From positions 1 to 20,533 of the forward strand of contig DAISIT010000055.1 of NCBI GenBank assembly GCA_036821845.1: a DNA stretch of 20,533 bases, written 5' to 3'. The position numbers and the translations under genes are program-made. Positions 1-9,786 of the stretch are shown one piece after another; within the stretch, counting starts at the first letter, position 1, and each line of letters opens with the position of its first letter. Below the pieces are notes generated by a model. The model worked only from the letters and a program-made list of their open reading frames with translations. It was not told where the DNA came from and made no database searches. The DNA comes from JAEUMD01 sp937950105 (GTDB taxonomy: Bacteria; Pseudomonadota; Alphaproteobacteria; Rhizobiales; Hyphomicrobiaceae).

Positions 1-166
1 CAGCTTGCATCAATCCGCATCTTCTTGCGATCAATTGAGTCCACACCCTAGTCAAGGCATTCGTCATCGGGTTCTTTACTGCGGCATTGCGCATTCATTG
101 ATCTTCGACCCGCTTCGGCCGCGGCTCGTTTTCGAGCCCCGGCGTTTTTCTTTCAGGACCCGTTCC

Positions 167-637
167 TTGATCCGTTCCACGTCTCCCGCCGAGCGCAGTG
201 TCGTCGTACTCGCTCACGAGCTTTGGGCCAAGGGCGACCTCGACGGCTTCGTCGCTCTGCTCGCTGAAAATATCGTCTACGAGGTCAACGTCGACGGCGT
301 TCCCTATGCGGCGAGCGCCAACGGCCGCGAGGTGGTGCGCGCCCGCCTGCAACTGCTGCTCGACACCTTCGAGGTGCAGGCCTTCGTCATCGAGCATCTT
401 GTGCACGAGGAAACCTGCACCCGCACGCGCGTGCTCGGGTTCTACAAGCACCGCAAGACAGGGGAGCGTCTCGACATCAAGGTGAGCTTCATCGCTCACG
501 TCGATGGCGGGCTGATCTCGCGGCTGCAGGAAATCCACGACGCCGCCTATGTCGAAGCCTTCGAGCGCTTCGTGAAGCATCTCGAGGCAGCAGCAGCGTC
601 GCAGTCGCCGCCGGAACCACATCCCGGCAAGACCTGA
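167..637 (+). CDS. NTF2/SnoaL-like domain protein
   Basis: Predicted 156-residue protein with the cone-shaped fold of the NTF2/SnoaL/ketosteroid-isomerase superfamily. The start of the domain reads AHELWAKGDLDGFVALLAEN, the usual first helix of this fold (a small unit that acts as enzyme or ligand-binding domain). It is followed by strands with alternating hydrophobic residues (VYEVNVDGVPY, CTRTRVLGFYKHR, VSFIAHVDGGLISRL). I chose the TTG at 167 because AGGA lies about 8 bases upstream and the domain begins just after it. The frame stays open back to position 5, but that extra stretch does not look like protein. The C-terminal tail is Ala/Pro-rich. The gene is convergent with queA, 12 bases away. 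In this superfamily sequence alone does not give the substrate, so no reaction is claimed. Confidence 0.7.
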   Translation: MIRSTSPAERSVVVLAHELWAKGDLDGFVALLAENIVYEVNVDGVPYAASANGREVVRARLQLLLDTFEVQAFVIEHLVHEETCTRTRVLGFYKHRKTGERLDIKVSFIAHVDGGLISRLQEIHDAAYVEAFERFVKHLEAAAASQSPPEPHPGKT

Positions 638-649
638 CGACGAACGACA

Positions 650-1747
650 TCAACCTGCATCGGCTCCCTGACCGGGCGCGGCCGGGAACAGCAGCGAAGC
701 ATCGCCGTAGGAATAGAAGCGATAGCCGGACTGAATCGCGTGGGCGTAGGCAGCCTGCATGGCGTCGAGTCCGGCGAACGCCGACACCAGCATGAACAGC
801 GTCGAGCGCGGCAGGTGGAAATTGGTCATCAGCGCATCGACCGCTCTGAAGTGGTAGCCCGGCGTTATGAAGATGCCGGTACCGCCGCTGAAGGCGCGGA
901 TCTCGCCCGTCACGCTCGCCGCACTCTCGATCAGCCGCAGCGATGTCGTGCCGACCGCGACGATGCGCCCGCCGCGCGCCCTCACCGCATTGAGCGCTGC
1001 CGCCGTTTCCGCCGTAATCTCGCCGGTCTCGACGTGCATCACGTGATCGCGCGTGTCCTCCGCCTTTACCGGCAGGAACGTACCGGCGCCGACGTGCAGC
1101 GTGACCGTGTGGCGGGTGATGCCGCGCGCGTCGAGCGCGGCGACGAGTTCCGGTGTGAAATGCAGGCCCGCTGTCGGCGCAGCAACCGCGCCCTCCTTCT
1201 CGGCGAACATGGTCTGGTAGTCGGCTCGGTCGGAATCGCTCGCCGCCCGCTTGCTGGCGATGTAGGGCGGCAGCGGCATCTCGCCGAGCGCCGCGATTGC
1301 CGCGTCGAGATAGCCGCCGTGCAGGTTGAACGCGAGCGTCACGAGCCCGCCCTCGCCGCGCGCTTCGACGATCGCATCGAGCACGCCGGCGAAGCACACC
1401 TTGCCCTGCTCGCCGAAGCGGATCAGGTCACCGGACTGCAGACGTTTCGCAGGACGCGCGAACGCCTTCCAGCGGCTTTCGTCGAGCCGTTCGATCAGCG
1501 TCACGTCGACACTGGCGCTTGTGCCGTTGCGGCTGCGCCTGCCCGACAGTGCCGCCGGGATCACGCGGGTATCGTTGAACACCAGCGCATCGCCGGGGTG
1601 CAGCAGCCCCGGCAGATCGCGCACGATATGGTCACCGAACTGCGCGCCGGGCCGTACCACCAGCATGCGCGCCGCGTCGCGCGGACTGGCGGGGTGCAGC
1701 GCGATCACGCCCTCGGGCAGCTCGAAATCGAACAGGTCGGTGCGCAT
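650..1747 (-). CDS. queA: tRNA preQ1(34) S-adenosylmethionine ribosyltransferase-isomerase (QueA)
   Basis: Cytoplasmic enzyme of queuosine synthesis. It transfers and rearranges the ribosyl part of S-adenosylmethionine onto preQ1 at position 34 of GUN-anticodon tRNAs, giving epoxyqueuosine. The 365-residue length is normal for the family. Family landmarks are the N-terminal FDFELPEGVIALHPA, DTRVIPA, PTAGLHFTPELVAAL near the middle, and the C-terminal TNFHLPRSTLFMLVSAFAG block. The start codon overlaps the stop of the upstream DUF423 gene by one base (TGATG), so the two are probably translationally coupled. In many alphaproteobacteria tgt, the enzyme that inserts preQ1, follows queA. Here an unrelated convergent gene follows instead, so tgt must be elsewhere. 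Confidence 0.97.
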   Translation of the reverse strand: MRTDLFDFELPEGVIALHPASPRDAARMLVVRPGAQFGDHIVRDLPGLLHPGDALVFNDTRVIPAALSGRRSRNGTSASVDVTLIERLDESRWKAFARPAKRLQSGDLIRFGEQGKVCFAGVLDAIVEARGEGGLVTLAFNLHGGYLDAAIAALGEMPLPPYIASKRAASDSDRADYQTMFAEKEGAVAAPTAGLHFTPELVAALDARGITRHTVTLHVGAGTFLPVKAEDTRDHVMHVETGEITAETAAALNAVRARGGRIVAVGTTSLRLIESAASVTGEIRAFSGGTGIFITPGYHFRAVDALMTNFHLPRSTLFMLVSAFAGLDAMQAAYAHAIQSGYRFYSYGDASLLFPAAPGQGADAG

Positions 1748-2124
1748 CAGCCGCGATCACGCAGTTCGAGCACGCTGGCGAGGGCGACCATCAGCCAGCC
1801 TGCGATCATGGTGGAGCCGCCGGTCGGTGCAGCCATCGGGAACAACCGGTTTCCGGTAAACGCACGCAGCGTGATGTCGCCCGCGAACAAGGCCGCGCCC
1901 GCGAGCAGCAGCGCACCGGCGATGGTCCACGCCAGCGGGCGCGTGCAGCGCGTCGCGACGGCGACCACACCGAGGACGGCCGCCGCCTGCATCACCAGCA
2001 GATGCGCTGCCGTCGCCAGCGACGGGTCCTGCACGCGATGCGCCGCGATCGCCGCAAGCGCCACACCGGCCGCGCCGAGCACCCCCGCAAAAAGCGTCAA
2101 CAAGCGACCGGCAAGGCTGCTCAT
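1747..2124 (-). CDS. DUF423 family small membrane protein
   Basis: 125-residue, very hydrophobic protein with about four predicted membrane helices (roughly residues 5-27, 40-60, 65-85 and 105-120). The segment LFAGDITLRAFTG followed by FPMAAPTGGSTMIAGWL matches the C-terminal half of the DUF423 family (YgdD-like inner-membrane proteins). The molecular function of this family is unknown. The start has a clear ribosome-binding site (AGGGGA, about 6 bases from the ATG). The gene runs into queA with a one-base overlap. An intrinsic terminator lies directly upstream at 2141-2179, leaving almost no room for a separate promoter. Expression of this gene and queA may therefore depend on read-through from the cyclophilin genes. 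Confidence 0.88.
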   Translation of the reverse strand: MSSLAGRLLTLFAGVLGAAGVALAAIAAHRVQDPSLATAAHLLVMQAAAVLGVVAVATRCTRPLAWTIAGALLLAGAALFAGDITLRAFTGNRLFPMAAPTGGSTMIAGWLMVALASVLELRDRG

Positions 2125-2140
2125 GGGATTTCCCCTGGCA

Positions 2141-2179
2141 CAAAAGAGAAAAGCGAGAGGCCATACCGCGCCTCTCGCT
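2141..2179 (-). terminator. Intrinsic terminator after the cyclophilin genes
   Basis: Reading the minus strand, a perfect 10-bp stem (AGCGAGAGGC with GCCTCTCGCT, 8-base loop, 2152-2179) is followed directly by the T-rich tract TTTCTCTTTTG. This is a textbook Rho-independent terminator for the cyclophilin at 2208-2684. It ends only 16 bases before the DUF423 start codon, so it could also act as an attenuator for DUF423-queA. Confidence 0.8.
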
Positions 2180-2207
2180 CGAAGGGATCAAGCTTGGGCG
2201 CCGCGCG

Positions 2208-2684
2208 TCACTTCACGTCGGCGGCGACCTTCATCGAGATCATACGGTCGGGATCGCGCACCGGCTCGCCGCGCTTGATCTTGTCGACGTTCTCCATGCC
2301 CTCGATCACCTGGCCCCACACCGTGTACTGGCGGTCGAGGAAACCGGCGTCGTCGAAGCAGATGAAGAACTGGCTGTTCGCGGAGTTCGGGCTCGATGCG
2401 CGCGCCATGGAGGCGGTACCGCGCACGTGCGGCTCGGCGTTGAACTCGGCCGGCAGATTCGGGTAGGTCGAGCCACCCGTTCCGGTGCCCTTGGGACAGC
2501 CGGTCTGTGCCATGAAGCCGTCGATCACGCGGTGGAAGACGATACCGTCGTAGAAGCCCTCGCGCGCCAGCTGCTTGATGCGCTCGACGTGCTTCGGCGC
2601 CAGATCCGGACGCATGGCGATGACGACGCGCCCCTTGCTCGTCTCGATGATCAGCGTGTTCTCGGGGTCCTTGATGTCGGCCAT
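2208..2684 (-). CDS. Cytoplasmic cyclophilin-type peptidyl-prolyl isomerase (PpiB-like)
   Basis: 158-residue single-domain cyclophilin that catalyses cis-trans isomerisation of peptide bonds before proline. There is no signal peptide (MADIKDPENTLIIETSKG), so it acts in the cytoplasm. The family signature is intact: YDGIVFHRVIDGFMAQTG with the catalytic arginine in FHR, then GTGTGGS, NSANSQFFICF and YTVWGQVIEGM. The ATG at 2684 is preceded by a GGAG-type ribosome-binding site. It lies 49 bases after the exported paralogue on the same strand and is followed by a strong terminator. Protein and DNA are strikingly similar to the neighbour, pointing to a tandem duplication. The gene could be named ppiB, but naming is inconsistent in alphaproteobacteria. 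Confidence 0.95.
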   Translation of the reverse strand: MADIKDPENTLIIETSKGRVVIAMRPDLAPKHVERIKQLAREGFYDGIVFHRVIDGFMAQTGCPKGTGTGGSTYPNLPAEFNAEPHVRGTASMARASSPNSANSQFFICFDDAGFLDRQYTVWGQVIEGMENVDKIKRGEPVRDPDRMISMKVAADVK

Positions 2685-2733
2685 GTCGGCTCCGTCTCCT
2701 GCTCGGTTGTAGGGATCGCTCTCGCTCGCGCCG

Positions 2734-3294
2734 TCACTTCTTCGCGTCGGCCAGCACGTAGACCTTCAGCATCTTGTCGGGGTTGGCGACCGAACCGCCA
2801 TCGCCATCGCCCTTCTTCACGGCATCGACGTGGGTCATGCCGTCCACCACCTGCCCCCACACCGTGTACTTGCCGTTGAGGTGGGGCGTGTGGGTGAAGC
2901 AGATGAAGAACTGGCTGTTCGCCGAGTTCGGGCTGGCGGTGCGCGCCGCTCCGACGGTGCCGCGCTCGAAGGGCGCGTTGGTGAACTCGGCCGGCAGGTC
3001 GGGCAGCTTGGAGCCGCCTGCGCCGGTGCCGGTCGGATCGCCGGTCTGGGCCATGAAGCCCGGGATCACGCGATGGAACACGATGCCGTTGTAGAAGCCC
3101 TCGCGCGCCAGCTTCTTGACGCGCTCGACGTGCTTCGGCGCCAGATCGGGGCGGAGCTGGATCGTCACCTTGCCGCTCTTCAGCTCGATGACCAGGGCAT
3201 TCTCCGGATCGAGCGCGGGCGGCGCGGCCGACGCGGCGGTGGCGAGCGCGACCATGGCGAGAATGCCGAGAACGAGACTATTCAGGAGGCGCAT
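2734..3294 (-). CDS. Exported cyclophilin-type peptidyl-prolyl isomerase (PpiA-like)
   Basis: 186-residue cyclophilin with a typical Sec signal peptide (MRLLNSLVLGILAMVALATA, cleavage probably after ASAA), so it should assist proline-limited folding in the periplasm. Mature-domain signatures are NGIVFHRVIPGFMAQTGDPT, NSANSQFFICF and YTVWGQVVDGM, with the catalytic FHR arginine present. I chose the ATG at 3294 because GAGGGA sits about 4 bases upstream. An in-frame GTG at 3306 would put charged residues in front of the signal peptide. It lies between coaD (stop 160 bases upstream) and the cytoplasmic paralogue (49 bases downstream), probably co-transcribed with the latter. The C-terminus carries a small extra segment (KKGDGDGGSVANPDKM) absent from its neighbour. 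Confidence 0.95.
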   Translation of the reverse strand: MRLLNSLVLGILAMVALATAASAAPPALDPENALVIELKSGKVTIQLRPDLAPKHVERVKKLAREGFYNGIVFHRVIPGFMAQTGDPTGTGAGGSKLPDLPAEFTNAPFERGTVGAARTASPNSANSQFFICFTHTPHLNGKYTVWGQVVDGMTHVDAVKKGDGDGGSVANPDKMLKVYVLADAKK

Positions 3295-3454
3295 TGTGTC
3301 CCTCACATGCTAGAGCTGGGGCGGCCGGCGCGCGGCCGAGCCGCCGGTGTCGGCGACGCTTATGGCGTTTTAGGGACCAACGGGCAAGCGCCGCGGGCGG
3401 CGCGGCCGCCTCAGGCCCGGCCGTAGTGTTCGAGGTCGGCAACCGCCGCCGCCG

Positions 3455-3970
3455 TCAGCGCGCCTTGCCCGACTTGGCCTGCAGCCGCCTGGCGACCTTG
3501 GGCGAGACGAAACGGGCGACGTCGCCCCCCATGCCGGCGATCTGGCGCACGAGGTTGGCCGCGATGTGTCGTACCGCCGGACTCGCCGCCACGAACACGG
3601 TCTCGATGTTCGGCGCCATCTCGCCGTTCATGCCGGCCATCTGCATCTCGTAATCGAAGTCGGTGCCGTCGCGCAGGCCGCGAAAGATCACCGCTGCGCC
3701 GACCTCGCCCGCCGCCGTCACCGCCAGATTGTCGAACGTCCGGATCTCGATGACGGTGCCGGTCGCCTTGGCGATCGCCCTCGTTTCCTCCGACAGCATG
3801 GCGACGCGCTCGTCGGACGTGAACATCGGTGCCTTGGCGGGGTGCACGCCGATGCCGATCACCAGCCGGTCGACGAGCCGCGCGGCGCGACGGATGACGT
3901 CGGTATGGCCGAGCGTCACAGGGTCGAACGAGCCGGAGTAGAAGCCGACGCGGTACGGGCGCTCTGCCAT
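3455..3970 (-). CDS. coaD: Phosphopantetheine adenylyltransferase (CoaD)
   Basis: Cytoplasmic nucleotidyltransferase for the penultimate step of coenzyme A synthesis: 4'-phosphopantetheine plus ATP gives dephospho-CoA and pyrophosphate. 171 residues, a normal family size. The N-terminal nucleotide-binding signature is GFYSGSFDPVTLGHTDVIRR, with the TxGH motif at residues 19-22. GLRDGTDFDYEMQMAGMN near residues 99-115 is the second family block. The usual C-terminal ISS/VSS-LVRE motif appears here as IAANLVRQIA, a mild departure. I chose the ATG at 3970 because homologues begin just before the nucleotide-binding strand. The frame continues to 4051 without resembling the family. In related genomes coaD usually sits close to gyrA; here three other genes lie between them. 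Confidence 0.96.
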   Translation of the reverse strand: MAERPYRVGFYSGSFDPVTLGHTDVIRRAARLVDRLVIGIGVHPAKAPMFTSDERVAMLSEETRAIAKATGTVIEIRTFDNLAVTAAGEVGAAVIFRGLRDGTDFDYEMQMAGMNGEMAPNIETVFVAASPAVRHIAANLVRQIAGMGGDVARFVSPKVARRLQAKSGKAR

Positions 3971-4209
3971 AGTGGGAGTTCCAAGCTGGAAAAGGACCGC
4001 CTGACCATAGACCTGCCCGCCGACCGGCGACAACCGCAACGTGTTCGCCACATCGCAGCCGGCCGCATCGCCTTACCGAGGCGACGTGGGCTTGCCCATG
4101 GACCACCCCATGTTAGCTTCGTCGCAAATGAGCTGTCTGGAAATGTGGTCATCGAGCCGTCGGCCCGAGGATGACCGATCCGACAGCCGGAAAGCGGAGG
4201 ACCTGCCCC

Positions 4210-4851
4210 ATGCCACACGAGCCCATCGACCGGCGTCGCGCCCTGCTGCTGGCCGCCGCGGCACTACCCGGCGCATCGTTGATCGGTGCGGCAACGAGCC
4301 CGACGGCTTCGGCCGAGACCAAGCTCACCGACGACGGCCTGCATGCCCAGCCTTGGTTCGAGAACACCTTTCTCGATCTGCGCGAGGACGTCGCCGACGC
4401 GGCTACCAAGGGCAAGAACCTCGTCATCTTCTGGGAGCAGCGCGGCTGCCCCTATTGCGGCGAGATGCACAAGGTCAACCTGGCGAAGCCGGAAATCTCG
4501 GACTACATCTCCAGGAACTTCTACGCCTTGCAGCTCAATCTCTACGGGTCGCGCAAGGTCAAGGACTTCGACGGCACCGAACTCGAGGAACGCAAGCTGG
4601 CGGAGCGCTGGCGGGTCAATTTCACGCCGACCGTGCAGTTCTTCGCCGCCGACCCGGCCGAGTCGCTCGGCAAGAACGGCCGCGATGCCGAGGTCTGGCG
4701 CCTGCTCGGCTACTGGAAGCCGTTCCACTTCCTCAACTCGTTCGTCTACGTCCGCGACGGCGGCTACAAGAGCGAGCCCAACTTCCAGCACTGGCTGAGC
4801 GAGTATCGCGAGAAGCTGCGCGCCGAAGGCAAGGACGTCTCGCTCTGGTGA
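4210..4851 (+). CDS. Exported SoxW-like thioredoxin-fold protein
   Basis: 213-residue protein with a thioredoxin fold and an export signal. The N-terminus IDRRRALLLAAAALPGASLI has paired arginines before a hydrophobic stretch, so Tat export is likely, though Sec cannot be excluded. Residues 70-90 hold the redox-active CPYC motif (Cys80, Cys83) in VIFWEQRGCPYCGEMHKVNL, and Pro140 in NFTPTVQFF is the expected cis-proline. The pattern fits the SoxW/Thioredoxin_2 group of periplasmic disulfide reductases. The ATG at 4210 has GGAGG 9 bases upstream. It is followed by a bidirectional terminator shared with ompW. No sox genes are nearby, so a role in sulfur oxidation is not supported; a general periplasmic thiol function is the safer reading. 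Confidence 0.88.
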   Translation: MPHEPIDRRRALLLAAAALPGASLIGAATSPTASAETKLTDDGLHAQPWFENTFLDLREDVADAATKGKNLVIFWEQRGCPYCGEMHKVNLAKPEISDYISRNFYALQLNLYGSRKVKDFDGTELEERKLAERWRVNFTPTVQFFAADPAESLGKNGRDAEVWRLLGYWKPFHFLNSFVYVRDGGYKSEPNFQHWLSEYREKLRAEGKDVSLW

Positions 4852-4901
4852 CGCGGTTGTCGCAATTCCTGGCCGCGCGACAGATGCTCAGCCGAAATGC
4901 A

Positions 4902-4929
4902 AAACGGCCCGGGAAACCCCGGGCCGTTT
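4902..4929. terminator. Bidirectional intrinsic terminator between thioredoxin and ompW genes
   Basis: Perfect 12-bp stem AAACGGCCCGGG / CCCGGGCCGTTT with a 4-base loop (AAAC), flanked by A residues on the left and T residues on the right. It lies between two convergent genes (stops at 4851 and 4960) and can stop transcripts from both sides. Confidence 0.85.
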
Positions 4930-4959
4930 CTGCAATTGCTCGCGTGATCGTGTCGAAGC

Positions 4960-5673
4960 TTACTTCAGCGGCTCGATGTAACGCGGGCCGAACAGGTTGA
5001 AGCGATAGCCGACGCCGACCGAGAAAATCCACGGATCGAGGTCGTGCTCCACCTGGGTGATGCTGGCGCCGTCATTGAGCGTCACGGTGGTGTCGAGGAA
5101 CGACTTCTTGACGTCAGCGTTCAGGTACCAGCCGTTGCCGATCTCGAGATCGAAGCCAGCCTGAAGCGCGAAGCCGAACGCGTTGTCGACATTCATGGTC
5201 GTGCCGGCGGCATCGGCGTCTTCGCTGAAGAAGTGGATGTACTGCACGCCCGCGCCGACGTAGGGCTTGAAGCCACCGATCTTGTCGAAGTGGTACTGCA
5301 GCGTGACGATCGGCGGGAACATCCAGGTGTCGCCGACAGGAGCGCTGCCTGCGGGCGTGTCGAGCTTCACGGCCGACTTGGCGAAGCAGCAGAACAGTTC
5401 GGCGGCGATGTTCTTGTTGAAGAAGTACGTCAGCGTCAGGGTCGGCAGGACCGAATTGGTCGTGTAGGACTCGATGCCGGCCGCCGCAAACGTACCGGTG
5501 AGGTCGCCAGCGACACTGTCAGTGACGCGTCCCATGTCGTCGTCGGTGTACAGGTACGTGCCCTGCAGGCGCACCATGAAGTCGCCATTATAGTCTCCCG
5601 CCGACGCGGTCGAAGCGCCAGCCATGAGGCCGCAGCCAACGACGCCCGCAGCGATAACCTTCGTGAAATTCAT
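4960..5673 (-). CDS. OmpW family outer-membrane protein
   Basis: 237-residue protein with a Sec signal peptide (MNFTKVIAAGVVGCGLMAGA, cleavage likely after ASA) and a body of alternating beta strands typical of the eight-stranded OmpW barrel. Landmarks are FMVRLQGTYLYTDDD at the first strand, LPTLTLTYFFNKNIAAELF, PPIVTLQYHF, KPYVGAGVQYIHFF and DPWIFSVGVGYRF near the C-terminus. The chain ends IEPLK rather than in the terminal aromatic residue common in porins. The ATG at 5673 has a GGGGGA ribosome-binding site; an upstream extension to 5778 is not signal-like. OmpW proteins are thought to let small hydrophobic molecules cross the outer membrane. It is divergent from a Crp/Fnr regulator 493 bases away, which may control it. 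Confidence 0.92.
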   Translation of the reverse strand: MNFTKVIAAGVVGCGLMAGASTASAGDYNGDFMVRLQGTYLYTDDDMGRVTDSVAGDLTGTFAAAGIESYTTNSVLPTLTLTYFFNKNIAAELFCCFAKSAVKLDTPAGSAPVGDTWMFPPIVTLQYHFDKIGGFKPYVGAGVQYIHFFSEDADAAGTTMNVDNAFGFALQAGFDLEIGNGWYLNADVKKSFLDTTVTLNDGASITQVEHDLDPWIFSVGVGYRFNLFGPRYIEPLK

Positions 5674-5771
5674 CGTAAGTCCCCCGATATTCCGCCGGCC
5701 AACTCCACACACCCGGCTTCCACGCAAATCATTAAGAACAACCCACGGTCTGCGGGCGATCCTTTCCCGAT

Positions 5772-5786
5772 GTGTCAAGCTGACAC
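5772..5786. promoter_or_regulatory. Operator-like inverted repeat upstream of ompW
   Basis: GTGTCAAGCTGACAC has perfect 6-base arms and a 3-base centre. On the ompW strand it contains the hexamer TTGACA, the consensus -35 sequence, about 100 bases before the ompW start codon. A protein bound here would compete with RNA polymerase. The binding protein is not known. Confidence 0.45.
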
Positions 5787-6059
5787 TCGTCAGCCACCGC
5801 TATCCGACAACGCAGATGTGGCGATCCGGACACGCCGCATTTTGATCGCCGTCAACCCGCAAGGTGCAAAATATCGCAGCATGACAACGCGGTTGCGCAC
5901 TGACGACTCGAAAAATTCACGAGCGCGAAAATCGGCTTTTCCTAAACGCAATCGTGTGAATCGAAGCATCGCCGCCGGTGGAAAACTGCCATCCTGGCAG
6001 GTGACGAGCGCTGATCCCCGAGCACATGCCCCGTCGTATTGTCGCAACTCATGCGTCAC

Positions 6060-6073
6060 TTGATCCCTGTCAA
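6060..6073. promoter_or_regulatory. FixK/FNR-type box (TTGA-N6-TCAA)
   Basis: TTGATCCCTGTCAA has both perfect TTGA/TCAA half-sites with the correct six-base spacing of the alphaproteobacterial anaerobox (full consensus TTGAT-N4-ATCAA; one outer base differs). It lies 93 bases before the start codon of the Crp/Fnr gene, a plausible distance for activation or autoregulation. Confidence 0.55.
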
Positions 6074-6166
6074 AGCTATAGCCTCGCTCCAATTCGACTG
6101 TGGTTCAAATCAGCGAGCTCGCCGCTTCGGTCAAAAGATTGAAGGGCGGGGGGATTCGAGGGCCTC

Positions 6167-6916
6167 ATGTCCATGCGCGAGCAGATGCGAAGTCTCGGTG
6201 ACCGCGTCACGAAGGCGGCAACCGCCGCGATGGCCGAGGGGGCACGCTCGGCCATTCCCAACGAGATCATGTCGGCCGGCGTCATCATCGCGCTCAGACC
6301 GCGCCAGCGACTGGCCTTCTCGCGCGAGGAGGATCTGGTCTATCTGGTGACGGCGGGTGTTCTCGAAGTCGATACCGCGCCGCGCCCCAATGCGCGCCAG
6401 ATCGTCGACCTCTATTACCGGGGTGATCTCGTGCGCTCCCGCTACGCGACCAACCTGCCGGGCATGAACCTCATTGCCGCCTCGCGCGCCGAGGTGCTGC
6501 GCATATCCGGCCGCAAACTCGACGCGCTGATGGCGACACATCCGGAGATCGCCAGCTGGGTCGATTGCAATCTCGCGCGGCAGGTGCCGCGTCGGCAATT
6601 GCACCTGGCGACTGTTGGCTCGCTGAGCGGCGAGGAACGCGTCGCCTCGTTCCTGGTGGAGCTGGCGCTGCGCATCGGCGAAGCCGGCTACGAGAATTCT
6701 CGAACCTTCGACATGCCGCTGTCGCGCACCGACATGGCGCACTATCTGGCCCTCAATGCGGATACCCTGTCGCGCATCATGTCGCGCCTGCGCCAGGCCG
6801 GCGTGCTCGGTACCGCAAGCCGTGGCCGCGCCTATACGCCGAGCCTGCCGGCGCTGACCGCGCTGACGCCGCTGGCCGATACCATCCGGAGTGTTCACGG
6901 CACAGGCACAGCCTGA
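6167..6916 (+). CDS. Crp/Fnr family transcriptional regulator
   Basis: 249-residue regulator with an N-terminal cyclic-nucleotide-binding-type beta barrel (about residues 30-130), a dimerisation helix, and a C-terminal winged helix-turn-helix (residues 185-215, LSRTDMAHYLALNADTLSRI). The recognition helix carries D199, S202 and R203 where FNR has the E-xx-SR residues that read TTGA half-sites, so a TTGA-type site is expected. Its only cysteine is Cys134 and the N-terminal cluster cysteines of FNR are missing, so it should not bind an iron-sulfur cluster itself; this is more FixK-like. The ATG at 6167 has GAGGG upstream. It is divergent from ompW and followed by a terminator. The signal it senses cannot be read from the sequence. 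Confidence 0.92.
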   Translation: MSMREQMRSLGDRVTKAATAAMAEGARSAIPNEIMSAGVIIALRPRQRLAFSREEDLVYLVTAGVLEVDTAPRPNARQIVDLYYRGDLVRSRYATNLPGMNLIAASRAEVLRISGRKLDALMATHPEIASWVDCNLARQVPRRQLHLATVGSLSGEERVASFLVELALRIGEAGYENSRTFDMPLSRTDMAHYLALNADTLSRIMSRLRQAGVLGTASRGRAYTPSLPALTALTPLADTIRSVHGTGTA

Positions 6917-6940
6917 CGACATCACGCGCCCTGCAATGAG

Positions 6941-6975
6941 AAAGGCCGGCGTCACGTGGCACCGGCCTTTTTCTT
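6941..6975. terminator. Intrinsic terminator between Crp/Fnr gene and gyrA
   Basis: Stem AAAGGCCGG / CCGGCCTTT (9 bp, 12-base loop, 6941-6970) followed by a T-rich tract on the plus strand. It ends the Crp/Fnr gene and, read the other way, can also serve gyrA, whose stop is at 7018. Confidence 0.82.
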
Positions 6976-7017
6976 GCTTTTCGATCCTCGCTGCCCGGTC
7001 GAAGAGGCGGCCGCGCC

Positions 7018-9786
<2,769 letters not shown>

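Larger units (their letters stand above)
5674..6166. promoter_or_regulatory. Divergent promoter region between ompW and the Crp/Fnr gene
   Basis: 493 bases without a convincing gene, visibly richer in A/T than the flanking genes. Three symmetrical sites stand out: a 15-base inverted repeat at 5772-5786, another at 5986-6000, and a FixK/FNR-type box at 6060-6073. A perfect TTGACA hexamer on the minus strand (5773-5778) could be the -35 element of ompW, although I see no good -10 at the expected distance. A 100-codon minus-strand frame here (5790-6092) has no ribosome-binding site and reads as non-coding. Confidence 0.6.

Noticed and set aside
1..166. Extension of the NTF2-like protein upstream of the TTG start
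   Set aside because: The extra residues are Arg/Pro/Ser-rich and unlike the fold, and a ribosome-binding site supports the later start.
740..2278. 512-codon plus-strand open frame opposite queA and DUF423
   Set aside because: Arg/His-rich translation with no domain, and antisense to a clear queA; a by-product of high GC at third codon positions.
4210..4851. Thioredoxin-like gene as part of a sulfur-oxidation (sox) cluster
   Set aside because: No other sox gene is in the window, and the TauE/SafE permease is 14 kb away; similarity to SoxW alone does not define the pathway.
5790..6092. 100-codon minus-strand frame between ompW and Crp/Fnr gene
   Set aside because: No ribosome-binding site, atypical composition, and overlap with regulatory sites.
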